A stretch of 8,129 nucleotides of DNA from Chloroflexota bacterium (GTDB taxonomy: Bacteria > Chloroflexota > Anaerolineae > Anaerolineales > Anaerolineaceae). The stretch spans positions 1-8,129 of the forward strand of contig JAEXTI010000223.1 in assembly GCA_023406965.1 (NCBI GenBank), given 5' to 3'. The notes under the pieces were generated by a model that was given only the letters and a program-made list of their open reading frames with translations, had not been told where the DNA came from and ran no database searches. The position numbers and the translations under genes are program-made. Shown here piece after piece: positions 1 through 5,289 of this stretch. Every line of letters begins with the position of its first letter. Within the stretch, counting starts at the first letter, position 1.

Positions 1-683
1 AGGCGGTGTTTGACCTGGGCAGCTTCATGGAAGTTCATGCCAACTTTGCCCAAAATGCCATCGTCGGCTTTGCCCGCCTGCACGGGCAGCCCGTAGGCGT
101 GGTGGCCCAGCAGCCGCTGGTCATGTCCGGCGTCATCGATATCGACTCTTCCGACAAGATTGCGCGCTTTGTGCGCTTCTGTGACGCTTTCAATATGCCG
201 CTCATCACCTTGTCTGACTCGCCGGGCTTCATGCCGGGTGTGAACCAGGAGCATGGTGGCATCATCCGCCACGGCGCGAAGATTGTCTATGCCTATTCCG
301 AGGCCACCGTGCCCAAGCTGACCGTGGTGACCCGCAAAGGCTACGGCGGCGCGTATATCGTGATGAGCAGCAAGCACATCCACGCCGACCAGGTCTTTGC
401 CTGGCCCACCGCCGAGATCGCCGTGATGGGCGCGGACGGCGCAGTGAACATCCTCTTCCGCAAAGAGATCGCCGCCGCCGCCGACCCGGCTGCCGAGCGC
501 GCCCGGCTGGTGCAGGAGTTCCGCGACAAGTTCTCCAACCCCTACCGCGCCGCGGCCAACGGCTACGTGGATGATGTCATCTTGCCCTCGGAAACGCGCC
601 CGCGCCTCATCGCTGCTCTGGAACTGTTGCGCGATAAACATGCCAAGCTGCCTGCCAAGAAGCACGGCAGCATGCCGCTGTAA
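1..683 (+). CDS. mmdA: Acyl-CoA decarboxylase/carboxylase, carboxyltransferase alpha subunit (MmdA-like), C-terminal part
   Basis: This is the C-terminal 226 or so residues of a carboxyltransferase subunit; the reading frame is open at the left edge, so the true start lies outside the window and the GTG at 6 is simply an internal Val codon. The protein transfers CO2 between an acyl-CoA and biotin on a carrier protein in the cytoplasm. Visible family signatures are DSPGFMPG, then QEHGGIIRHGAK (246-281) and KGYGGAYIVM (336-365), the Gly-Gly stretches that form the oxyanion holes, then AWPTAEIAVMGADGAVNIL, and a late GYVDDVILPSETR block. It ends in KKHGSMPL, as MmdA/PccB proteins usually do. The match is to the PccB/MmdA type, not to OadA, which resembles pyruvate carboxylase. 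The OadG-like, biotin carrier and OadB-like genes that follow make methylmalonyl-CoA decarboxylase the best reading; another acyl-CoA, such as glutaconyl-CoA, cannot be excluded from the fragment. Confidence 0.88.
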   Translation, partial: AVFDLGSFMEVHANFAQNAIVGFARLHGQPVGVVAQQPLVMSGVIDIDSSDKIARFVRFCDAFNMPLITLSDSPGFMPGVNQEHGGIIRHGAKIVYAYSEATVPKLTVVTRKGYGGAYIVMSSKHIHADQVFAWPTAEIAVMGADGAVNILFRKEIAAAADPAAERARLVQEFRDKFSNPYRAAANGYVDDVILPSETRPRLIAALELLRDKHAKLPAKKHGSMPL

Positions 684-696
684 GCCGGAGGATTTC

Positions 697-1050
697 ATGG
701 GTACAGATTTTTCTGCCGGTTTGCAGGTCAGCCTGCTCAGTGTATTGGTGACCTTTACGGCGTTAGGGATATTCATTTTTGTCATTCTGGCGCTCAAGGC
801 ACTATTCCCCGCTGAGCGTGCCGCCAAGAAAAGCGCCGCTGTGCAGCAAGCTCCCGTTGTGGAAATATCCGCGGAAGCGGATGACGACGAGAGTGAAGTG
901 GTGGCGGCCATTGCCGCCGCGCTGGCTTACGCACGTATTGGGCAGGGCATCCGCTCAACCTCCTTGGGCCAATCGTTGCTGGAAGGGCGCGGCTCCTGGT
1001 GGGCGGCCCGGCGCTCAGAATCAAGCGAAGGCAGTGCGGAAAAACGTTAG
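697..1050 (+). CDS. mmdD: OadG/MmdD-family small membrane subunit (delta) of Na+-pumping decarboxylase
   Basis: This 117-residue protein probably anchors and assembles the decarboxylase complex at the inner membrane. One hydrophobic helix spans roughly residues 10-36 (VSLLSVLVTFTALGIFIFVI). A polar linker follows, then an acidic block (EADDDESEV) leading into an Ala-rich helix, VVAAIAAALAYA (residues about 68-79), a pattern I associate with OadG-type gamma/delta subunits. The tail carries a Trp-Trp and several Arg residues. The ATG at 697 is preceded by GGAG (687-690), and translation starts 13 nt after the alpha stop; an in-frame ATG at 571 lies inside the alpha gene and would give a non-hydrophobic leader, so it was rejected. 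Sequence identity in this family is low, so the call leans on topology and on its position between the alpha and biotin carrier genes, as in Propionigenium mmdADCB. Confidence 0.8.
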   Translation: MGTDFSAGLQVSLLSVLVTFTALGIFIFVILALKALFPAERAAKKSAAVQQAPVVEISAEADDDESEVVAAIAAALAYARIGQGIRSTSLGQSLLEGRGSWWAARRSESSEGSAEKR

Positions 1051-1053
1051 GAG
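1048..1053 (+). promoter_or_regulatory. Ribosome binding site that fixes the mmdC start
   Basis: TAGGAG overlaps the stop codon of the small subunit gene. It stands 9 nt before the ATG at 1063 and directly abuts the TTG at 1054, so it supports ATG 1063 rather than the longer TTG-initiated reading. Confidence 0.6.
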
Positions 1054-1062
1054 TTGGAATCA

Positions 1063-1509
1063 ATGAAAAGAACAATGAAAGTAGTGGTAAACGGCAAGTC
1101 TTACGAAGTGGAACTGGGTGACGCCTCCGGCGGGCAGATGGAAGTGATGGTGAATGGCAAAGCCTATCGGGTGACCCTGGAAGAAGGGCAAGCTCCCGTG
1201 GTGGTTCCGGCGGCCCCGGTCAAAACGGCTGCGCCTGCCCCCGCCTCGGTGGCGCGCCCTGTCCCGCGACCCGCTGCCCCGGCAGCCGCCGCCTCAGGCA
1301 ACGCCCTCAATGCCCCCATGCCCGGTGTGATCATGGACATCGCGGTGGAGGTGGGTCAGAAAGTGAGTGTGGGCCAGCAGTTGTGCGCCCTGGAGGCGAT
1401 GAAGATGAAGAACGCCATTCGCTCCCCGCGCGAGGGTGTTATCGCCGCAGTGGCCGTCAGCGAAGGCCAGCGGGTTAACTACGGCGACCTTCTCTTCCAG
1501 TTCGAATAG
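1063..1509 (+). CDS. mmdC: Biotin carboxyl carrier protein (gamma subunit) of the decarboxylase
   Basis: This 148-residue cytoplasmic carrier protein shuttles the carboxyl group on biotin from the carboxyltransferase to the membrane pump. The N-terminus (MKRTMKVVVNGKSYEVEL) and a second NGKAYRVTLEEG segment (residues 31-42) form the conserved N-terminal region of such carriers. Residues about 43-80 are a flexible Ala/Pro linker (APVKTAAPAPASVARP and onward). The biotinyl domain runs from about 82 to the end: APMPGVIMDIAVEVGQKV, then EAMKM with the biotin-accepting Lys114 (codon 1402-1404), placed 34 residues from the C-terminus as is normal for this domain. It needs a biotin-protein ligase encoded elsewhere. 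The ATG at 1063 has a well-placed Shine-Dalgarno sequence and lies 12 nt after the delta gene. The same fold occurs in acetyl-CoA carboxylase and glutaconyl-CoA decarboxylase; the operon decides the assignment. Confidence 0.9.
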   Translation: MKRTMKVVVNGKSYEVELGDASGGQMEVMVNGKAYRVTLEEGQAPVVVPAAPVKTAAPAPASVARPVPRPAAPAAAASGNALNAPMPGVIMDIAVEVGQKVSVGQQLCALEAMKMKNAIRSPREGVIAAVAVSEGQRVNYGDLLFQFE

Positions 1510-1511
1510 AC

Positions 1512-1516
1512 GGGGG
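1512..1516 (+). promoter_or_regulatory. Ribosome binding site for mmdB
   Basis: GGGGG, a one-base variant of GGAGG, lies 5 nt before the ATG at 1522. An in-frame GTG at 1516 overlaps this run and would have no room for a Shine-Dalgarno sequence, so ATG 1522 is preferred; the difference is only two residues. Confidence 0.45.
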
Positions 1517-1521
1517 TGTTC

Positions 1522-2658
1522 ATGGACTTTTCCAATCTTAGTATCCTGCTGGAAGCCTTTCGCGCCTTAACATGGCAAAATCTAGTGATGTTTGCAATAG
1601 GCGGCACGCTCATCTTTTTGGCTATCAAATACGAATTTGAACCCACTTTGCTGCTGCCTATCGGGTTTGGGGCAATTCTGGCCAACTTACCTTTGACCGG
1701 TTTGATGGAGGTAACACCGGATGGCACTGGCTTCCTAAAAACCCTTTATGATTTTGGTATCGATACCGATTTGTTCCCACTGCTAATCTTTATCGGTATT
1801 GGCGCTATGACCGATTTTGGCCCGTTGCTGGAAAATCCCCGCATGGCCTTGTTGGGCGCAGCCGGCCAGTTGGGGATTTTTGTTACTTTGATGCTTGCGC
1901 TGGCGGTGGGGTTCCCGCTGAACCAGGCGGCGTCTATCGGAATCATTGGCGCCATCGACGGCCCGACTGCGATTTACGTCTCGAATAAGTTAGCACCTGA
2001 GCTCAGAGCGGCGATTGCGGTTACAGCCTACAGTTATATGTCGTTGGTGCCTATCATCCAGCCGCCCATCATGCGCCTGATGACCACCAAGGAAGAACGT
2101 CGGGTGCGCATGCCCTATACGCAGATCCCTGTGTCGCGTGTGGTGCGGGTACTTTTCCCTATTGTCGTGACTGTGGTGGTTTCTTTGATCGCGCCCAAAG
2201 CTTCGCCGCTGATCTCGTCGCTCATGTTCGGCAATTTGCTGCGCGAAGCCCTGGTGGTGGAACGTTTGAGCAAAGGCGCCCAAAACGAACTTGCAAATCT
2301 GGTTACGCTTTTCCTGGGGCTGGTTATCGGCGCTACGATGGAGGGAAATGCCTTTTTGAAATTTCAGACCTTACAGATCTTAGGGTTGGGTCTGATCGCT
2401 TTTGGTATCGATACAGTCGGTGGGCTGCTGTTTGGCAAACTGATGTACGTGCTGTCGGGCAAGAAGTTCAATCCGCTCATTGGCGCGGCGGGCATCAGCG
2501 CTTTCCCTATGTCGGCGCGCATTGTGCAGCGGGTGGCTGCGCAGGAGGATTTTGAGAACTTCCTGCTCATGCACGCCATGGGCGCCAACGCTGCCGGGCA
2601 GTTGGGCAGCGTGGTAGCCGGTGGCGTGGTGCTGGCGGTCTTAGCGGGCGTGCTGTAA
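1522..2658 (+). CDS. mmdB: Na+-translocating decarboxylase beta subunit (OadB/MmdB/GcdB family)
   Basis: This 378-residue polytopic membrane protein decarboxylates carboxybiotin and couples it to Na+ export. Many hydrophobic segments are present, beginning at about residues 19-35 and 42-57, and the length fits the family. Key functional residues known from Klebsiella OadB all have counterparts: Asp146 in GAIDGPTAIY (equivalent to D203), Tyr172 in AYSYMSLVPIIQPPI (Y229), and the block NPLIGAAGISAFPMSAR with Asn317, Gly321, Ser326 and Arg333 (N373, G377, S382, R389). It also has GIGAMTDFGPLLENP and a C-terminal HAMGANAAGQLGSVVAGG. The pump site therefore looks intact. It is the last gene of the tight four-gene cluster, 12 nt after the biotin carrier. 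By eye the first third uses more A/T-ending codons (TTT, TTG, AAT) than the cyclase gene downstream; this may only reflect membrane-protein composition. Confidence 0.95.
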   Translation: MDFSNLSILLEAFRALTWQNLVMFAIGGTLIFLAIKYEFEPTLLLPIGFGAILANLPLTGLMEVTPDGTGFLKTLYDFGIDTDLFPLLIFIGIGAMTDFGPLLENPRMALLGAAGQLGIFVTLMLALAVGFPLNQAASIGIIGAIDGPTAIYVSNKLAPELRAAIAVTAYSYMSLVPIIQPPIMRLMTTKEERRVRMPYTQIPVSRVVRVLFPIVVTVVVSLIAPKASPLISSLMFGNLLREALVVERLSKGAQNELANLVTLFLGLVIGATMEGNAFLKFQTLQILGLGLIAFGIDTVGGLLFGKLMYVLSGKKFNPLIGAAGISAFPMSARIVQRVAAQEDFENFLLMHAMGANAAGQLGSVVAGGVVLAVLAGVL

Positions 2659-2744
2659 GATATATTGGTGGGCGTGTTCTCATTGTTATTGTTCCAGGTT
2701 TTCGGACGAATCCGGTTGACGTTCTTTTCTACAATGGAGGAAAA

Positions 2745-3626
2745 ATGAAACTGATCGATTTGACCATCCCCCTGGGCATTGGCACTCCTGCCTGGCCCAC
2801 CTATGAGCCTTTGCAGGTCAAGTATTTCAAACGATTGGCCCCCAACGGCGCCAACGGCCAGTTGTTGACCCACTCGAACCACCTGGGCACGCACCTGGAT
2901 GGGGAGATTCACTTCTACACCCCCGGCAAGGATATTGCCTCCCTGAGCATGGATTACCTGGTGCATGACGCGGCCATCGTCGACCTCAGCGATGTGTGCG
3001 GCGATTACGACGTGTACACCAGCAAGATGATCGAGGAGCGCGTGGAGGTCAAAGAGGGCGACATTCTGGTCATCCACACCGGTTATCACCACTTTGGCTG
3101 GGATATGCCCACCGCCGACGAAATCCGCTACATGGTCAAGCATCCCGGCCCCGACCAGGAGTTCGCCGATTGGGCCAAGGCCAAGAAGCTGCGCTGGATC
3201 GCCGTGGACTGCGGCTCGGCCGACCACCCCATGAACACCATCATCCGCAACTGGATGCCGCGCCAGGCCAAGCAAGCCGAGCACGTCTTCCAGAAGAAGT
3301 TTGGCATGTCGCTGGAGCAGTTCTTCGATGACAGCAAGTACCAGCTCATGCACATCGACATGTTCCCCAACGAGATCATCCACGCCGAGTGCTTTGGCGG
3401 CGAGCTGGACCTGCTGCTCAACCAGCGCTTCACAGTGGGCTTCTTCCCCTGGCGCTTCGTTGATGGTGAGGCCAGCATTGGCCGGGCCGTGGCCTTCGTG
3501 GACGACGCCCAATATGCTGATCTGGTCAAGCTGCGCGAGTCGCTGCCCAAGACCAAATTTGGCGACGCCTACAACCCCGCTCATGTGGAGAGCTTGAACA
3601 AACTCTCGAAAGCCAACTTGGCCTAA
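2745..3626 (+). CDS. Cyclase-family metal-dependent hydrolase (kynurenine formamidase-like superfamily)
   Basis: This is a 293-residue, probably cytoplasmic hydrolase. The superfamily's metal-binding motif HxGTHxDxxxH is present as HLGTHLDGEIH (residues 46-56), giving His46, His50, Asp52 and His56. Members such as kynurenine formamidase (KynB) and isatin hydrolase use Zn2+ or Mn2+ to open amide or lactam bonds. The protein is longer than KynB (about 210 residues): it has an extra central stretch, VKHPGPDQEFADWAKAKK and then DCGSADHPMNTIIRNW (about 131-170), followed by HIDMFPNEIIHAECFGGELD (203-222), with Glu210, His213 and Glu215 as candidate catalytic or ligand residues, and FFPWRF near the end. 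This marks a distinct, longer subgroup whose substrate I do not know. GGAGG (2736-2740) sits 4 nt before the ATG. The 86-nt gap after mmdB allows cotranscription; no convincing separate promoter is seen. It is not demonstrably part of kynurenine metabolism. Confidence 0.85.
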   Translation: MKLIDLTIPLGIGTPAWPTYEPLQVKYFKRLAPNGANGQLLTHSNHLGTHLDGEIHFYTPGKDIASLSMDYLVHDAAIVDLSDVCGDYDVYTSKMIEERVEVKEGDILVIHTGYHHFGWDMPTADEIRYMVKHPGPDQEFADWAKAKKLRWIAVDCGSADHPMNTIIRNWMPRQAKQAEHVFQKKFGMSLEQFFDDSKYQLMHIDMFPNEIIHAECFGGELDLLLNQRFTVGFFPWRFVDGEASIGRAVAFVDDAQYADLVKLRESLPKTKFGDAYNPAHVESLNKLSKANLA

Positions 3627-3627
3627 A

Positions 3628-3684
3628 CTTGATTTAACACAACACGACCCGCGCACCGCGCGGGTCGTGTTGTGTTAAATCAAG
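3628..3684. terminator. Perfect 27-bp inverted repeat between convergent genes; candidate bidirectional terminator
   Basis: The left arm (3628-3654) and right arm (3658-3684) are exact reverse complements, separated only by the 3-nt loop ACC (3655-3657). The core is very GC-rich (ACCCGCGC / GCGCGGGT); the outer part is A/T-richer (TTAACACAACAC). The left arm begins one base after the cyclase stop codon. The right arm contains the last two codons and the TAA stop (3675-3677) of the convergent AllH-like gene. There is no clean run of T residues after the stem on either strand, so it is an imperfect match to a textbook Rho-independent terminator. Its position and symmetry nonetheless suggest 3'-end formation or protection for both transcripts. 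Confidence 0.75.
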
Positions 3685-4541
3685 CACATTCCCACCAGCG
3701 CATCCAGCCCCGAGGAACTGCCGTAATCCAGGAGGCCGTCCAGGGCCTGGGGCAGTTGCTCCTCTGCTCCCGCCAGGATGATATCGCAGGCCTGTAAAAG
3801 GCGCTCGTCGGCCTGCCCGGTAGCGGCGGCTTTTATCAAGTTGGCGCTGATGGCTGTGCTGCGCTCATCAGTCGCCTGGATGAGCGCTTCTGTCAGCGGG
3901 TCGGCGCCTGTCTGCGCGCGCCCGGCGCGGCAGCGCATGAGCAGCAGCCCCGTCAGGCAGTCGTCGCCCGAAGGCGTCAACCCGCGCCCCAGACCAACCA
4001 ACCCTTGCAGTTGAGCTACCGCCGCTGCGGTCTCCCCGGCTTGCAATACCCGGCGGGCTGCCAGCAAACGCTCCAAAGGGACTTCCAACGTTGTGGGCAA
4101 GGGGGCAAGTGGCTCGATCCATCCCAGCAGTCGAGGCAGCAGGGGCGCCCAGCCCTCGGCGGGTCGAGCAGCGAATGCCTGCCGGGCCAGAGAATCCAGC
4201 GTGTCGCGCCGGTTGGGGTTCAAAGGCGGCGGCAGGGGCGCCTGCCAGGTCTGGGCGGCACTCAGGTCAAAGCACAGCCCGGCCTCGGGCAAGCAAATCT
4301 CCGTTTCGGTGATGCGGGCCGTTTCGCCGGGTTTCGCCGGGTATGTTTGCTGTAAACTTCGGTCAGCCATATTCAACGTTAATGGCCCGCCAAAGGGCTG
4401 GTTTGACAGGAAAACCACCTCGCGGTCGGGGAACAGCAGGAAGATACCCCGCGAGGTGCTGCCCTGCACGCGAGCCGTGCGGTGAGCGGCAAGCGCCCGG
4501 CGCGCGAACAAACCGGCTAGTTGGATGGAGTAACGGCGCAT
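3675..4541 (-). CDS. DUF2877/AllH-like protein (possible oxamate carbamoyltransferase subunit)
   Basis: This 288-residue soluble protein carries the DUF2877 hallmarks: GLVGLGRGLTPSGDDCLTGLL (residues 181-201), a following TAISANLIKAAATGQ helix (229-243), and the C-terminal YGSSSGLDALVGM (273-285), corresponding to the usual G-H-S-S-G-x-D-x-L-x-G. In E. coli the DUF2877 protein YlbF (AllH) works with FdrA (AllF) and YlbE (AllG) as the oxamate carbamoyltransferase of allantoin degradation. No allF, allG, carbamate kinase or other allantoin gene lies in the window, so a role in that pathway is not shown here. The ATG at 4541 has no Shine-Dalgarno sequence; a -10-like TACAAT stands 6 nt upstream, hinting at a leaderless message. 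The final residues and stop are encoded inside the palindrome shared with the cyclase 3' end. Confidence 0.75.
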   Translation of the reverse strand: MRRYSIQLAGLFARRALAAHRTARVQGSTSRGIFLLFPDREVVFLSNQPFGGPLTLNMADRSLQQTYPAKPGETARITETEICLPEAGLCFDLSAAQTWQAPLPPPLNPNRRDTLDSLARQAFAARPAEGWAPLLPRLLGWIEPLAPLPTTLEVPLERLLAARRVLQAGETAAAVAQLQGLVGLGRGLTPSGDDCLTGLLLMRCRAGRAQTGADPLTEALIQATDERSTAISANLIKAAATGQADERLLQACDIILAGAEEQLPQALDGLLDYGSSSGLDALVGMCLI

Positions 4542-4547
4542 GGATAC

Positions 4548-4553
4548 ATTGTA
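4548..4553 (-). promoter_or_regulatory. Candidate -10 box of a leaderless promoter for the AllH-like gene
   Basis: TACAAT on the minus strand ends 6 nt before the ATG at 4541, with no Shine-Dalgarno sequence in between. The region 16-18 nt further upstream has no good -35 match, so this is a moderate call supported mainly by the identical geometry at the divergent gene. Confidence 0.35.
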
Positions 4554-4585
4554 CTGTAAGAAAACCGCCCGACCATCGCCGGGTT

Positions 4586-4668
4586 CTGACCCCTCGCCCT
4601 TTCAGGGAGAGGGTTAGGGCGACCCTGGCCAGGCCAGGGTGAAGGTGAAATCTGTGTTCACCCTGACC
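4586..4668. repeat. Hairpin-rich intergenic element, likely a dispersed repeat
   Basis: Three inverted repeats are packed into about 75 nt. CCCTCGCCCT (4591-4600) pairs with AGGGAGAGGG (4604-4613) with one mismatch. ACCCTGGCC (4622-4630) pairs perfectly with GGCCAGGGT (4632-4640). AGGGTGAA (4636-4643) pairs perfectly with TTCACCCT (4657-4664). The second and third overlap, so they are mutually exclusive as RNA structures. On the minus strand CCCTAACCCTCTCCCTGAAA is followed by GGGCGAGGG, which resembles CCCTCTCCC-type intergenic repeats found in multiple copies in many bacterial genomes. CTGACC flanks the element at 4586-4591 and 4663-4668. Copy number cannot be judged from one window. Confidence 0.5.
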
Positions 4669-4701
4669 TCGGATCGCGATGGATGGCTTTCCTCTCAACG
4701 G

Positions 4702-4730
4702 TTGCGGATAACCCATTCTACAGGTATGAT
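4702..4730 (+). promoter_or_regulatory. Candidate leaderless promoter for the membrane protein gene
   Basis: TTGCGG (4702-4707) and TATGAT (4725-4730) are 17 nt apart, the optimal sigma-70 spacing. The -10 hexamer differs from TATAAT at one position and lies 6 nt before the ATG at 4737. No Shine-Dalgarno sequence fits between, so transcription would start at or next to the initiation codon. Confidence 0.5.
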
Positions 4731-4736
4731 TAGCTC

Positions 4737-5243
4737 ATGCCCATGTCGGCGGCTTTAGCTTATGGAATTTGCGCGCTCGCACTCGTCAGCCAGTTTTTGC
4801 TGGCGGTCAGTTTGCGTCAGCTTCGCGCCGGGAAAGCCGATATTCTGGCAACCGTCAGCCGCCGCCGGATTCGCCTGGTGCTGGCGGCTTTCTTTTCGGC
4901 CCCGGTGATTGCCGCGGTGGTGGTGGCGGGACTGAACTTGTTTGTCTTTCAGAGTGATGCCGCTATGCGAACCGCGCACGCGGCTTTTTCTTTGGGCTTG
5001 TGGTTGGTGCTGGCTATGTCCTTCATCATGCTGCTGCTCATGTACCGCCTGCACCGCAAGCCCTCGCTTGAGTCGCTGGCTGGGCCGGTGTTGACCGTAG
5101 CCCTGGCGGCCTACGTTACCCCGCGACCGCGCTTTGATTGGGTCTACGGCGAAGTGGGCGCGTTGTTGCCCCTGGTAGTAGGGTGCATCCTGGTAGCGGT
5201 GAGCATGTTGCTCACCTGGCTGGCTCGCAGCGAACTACGCTAG
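4737..5243 (+). CDS. Small multi-spanning membrane protein, function unknown
   Basis: I do not recognise this 168-residue protein. It has four or five likely transmembrane segments: about residues 4-26, 46-71, 80-103, possibly 114-128, and 139-162. A basic stretch, SRRRIR (41-46), lies between the first two and YRLHRKPS (103-110) after the third, which by the positive-inside rule places those loops in the cytoplasm. There are no obvious catalytic motifs, conserved charged residues within membranes, or Cys pairs. It is probably a single-gene unit: the upstream neighbour is divergent and the downstream Nudix gene is convergent, 46 nt away. An alternative start at the ATG at 4743 would lose two residues; ATG 4737 is preferred because of its spacing to the TATGAT box. 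The coding potential (hydrophobic pattern and length in a GC-rich context) supports a real gene. Confidence 0.7.
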   Translation: MPMSAALAYGICALALVSQFLLAVSLRQLRAGKADILATVSRRRIRLVLAAFFSAPVIAAVVVAGLNLFVFQSDAAMRTAHAAFSLGLWLVLAMSFIMLLLMYRLHRKPSLESLAGPVLTVALAAYVTPRPRFDWVYGEVGALLPLVVGCILVAVSMLLTWLARSELR

Positions 5244-5289
5244 TTCTGGATCATTCATCACACGGAAGTGATATTGGCTTCTGTCAAAA

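Noticed and set aside
571..696. N-terminal extension of the small pump subunit from an ATG at 571
   Set aside because: It lies wholly within the alpha subunit gene; ATG 697 has a Shine-Dalgarno sequence and gives the expected membrane-first topology.
2716..2735. TTGACG plus TACAAT before the cyclase gene as a promoter
   Set aside because: The two hexamers are only 8 nt apart, not near 17, and TACAAT abuts a good Shine-Dalgarno sequence, so a start there would remove it.
2364..3656. 430-codon open frame on the minus strand across the 3' end of mmdB and the whole cyclase gene
   Set aside because: It is antisense to two well-supported genes. Its openness follows from their GC-rich codon use, and its translation shows no recognisable domain.
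4321..4340. Two tandem copies of GTTTCGCCGG
   Set aside because: They fall inside the AllH-like coding sequence (encoding PAKPGET on the minus strand) in a low-conservation region; two copies of a 10-mer are too little to call a repeat element.
5257..5272. ATCAC...GTGAT hairpin between the convergent membrane protein and Nudix genes
   Set aside because: The stem is only 5 bp with no T-run; it is too weak to call a terminator.
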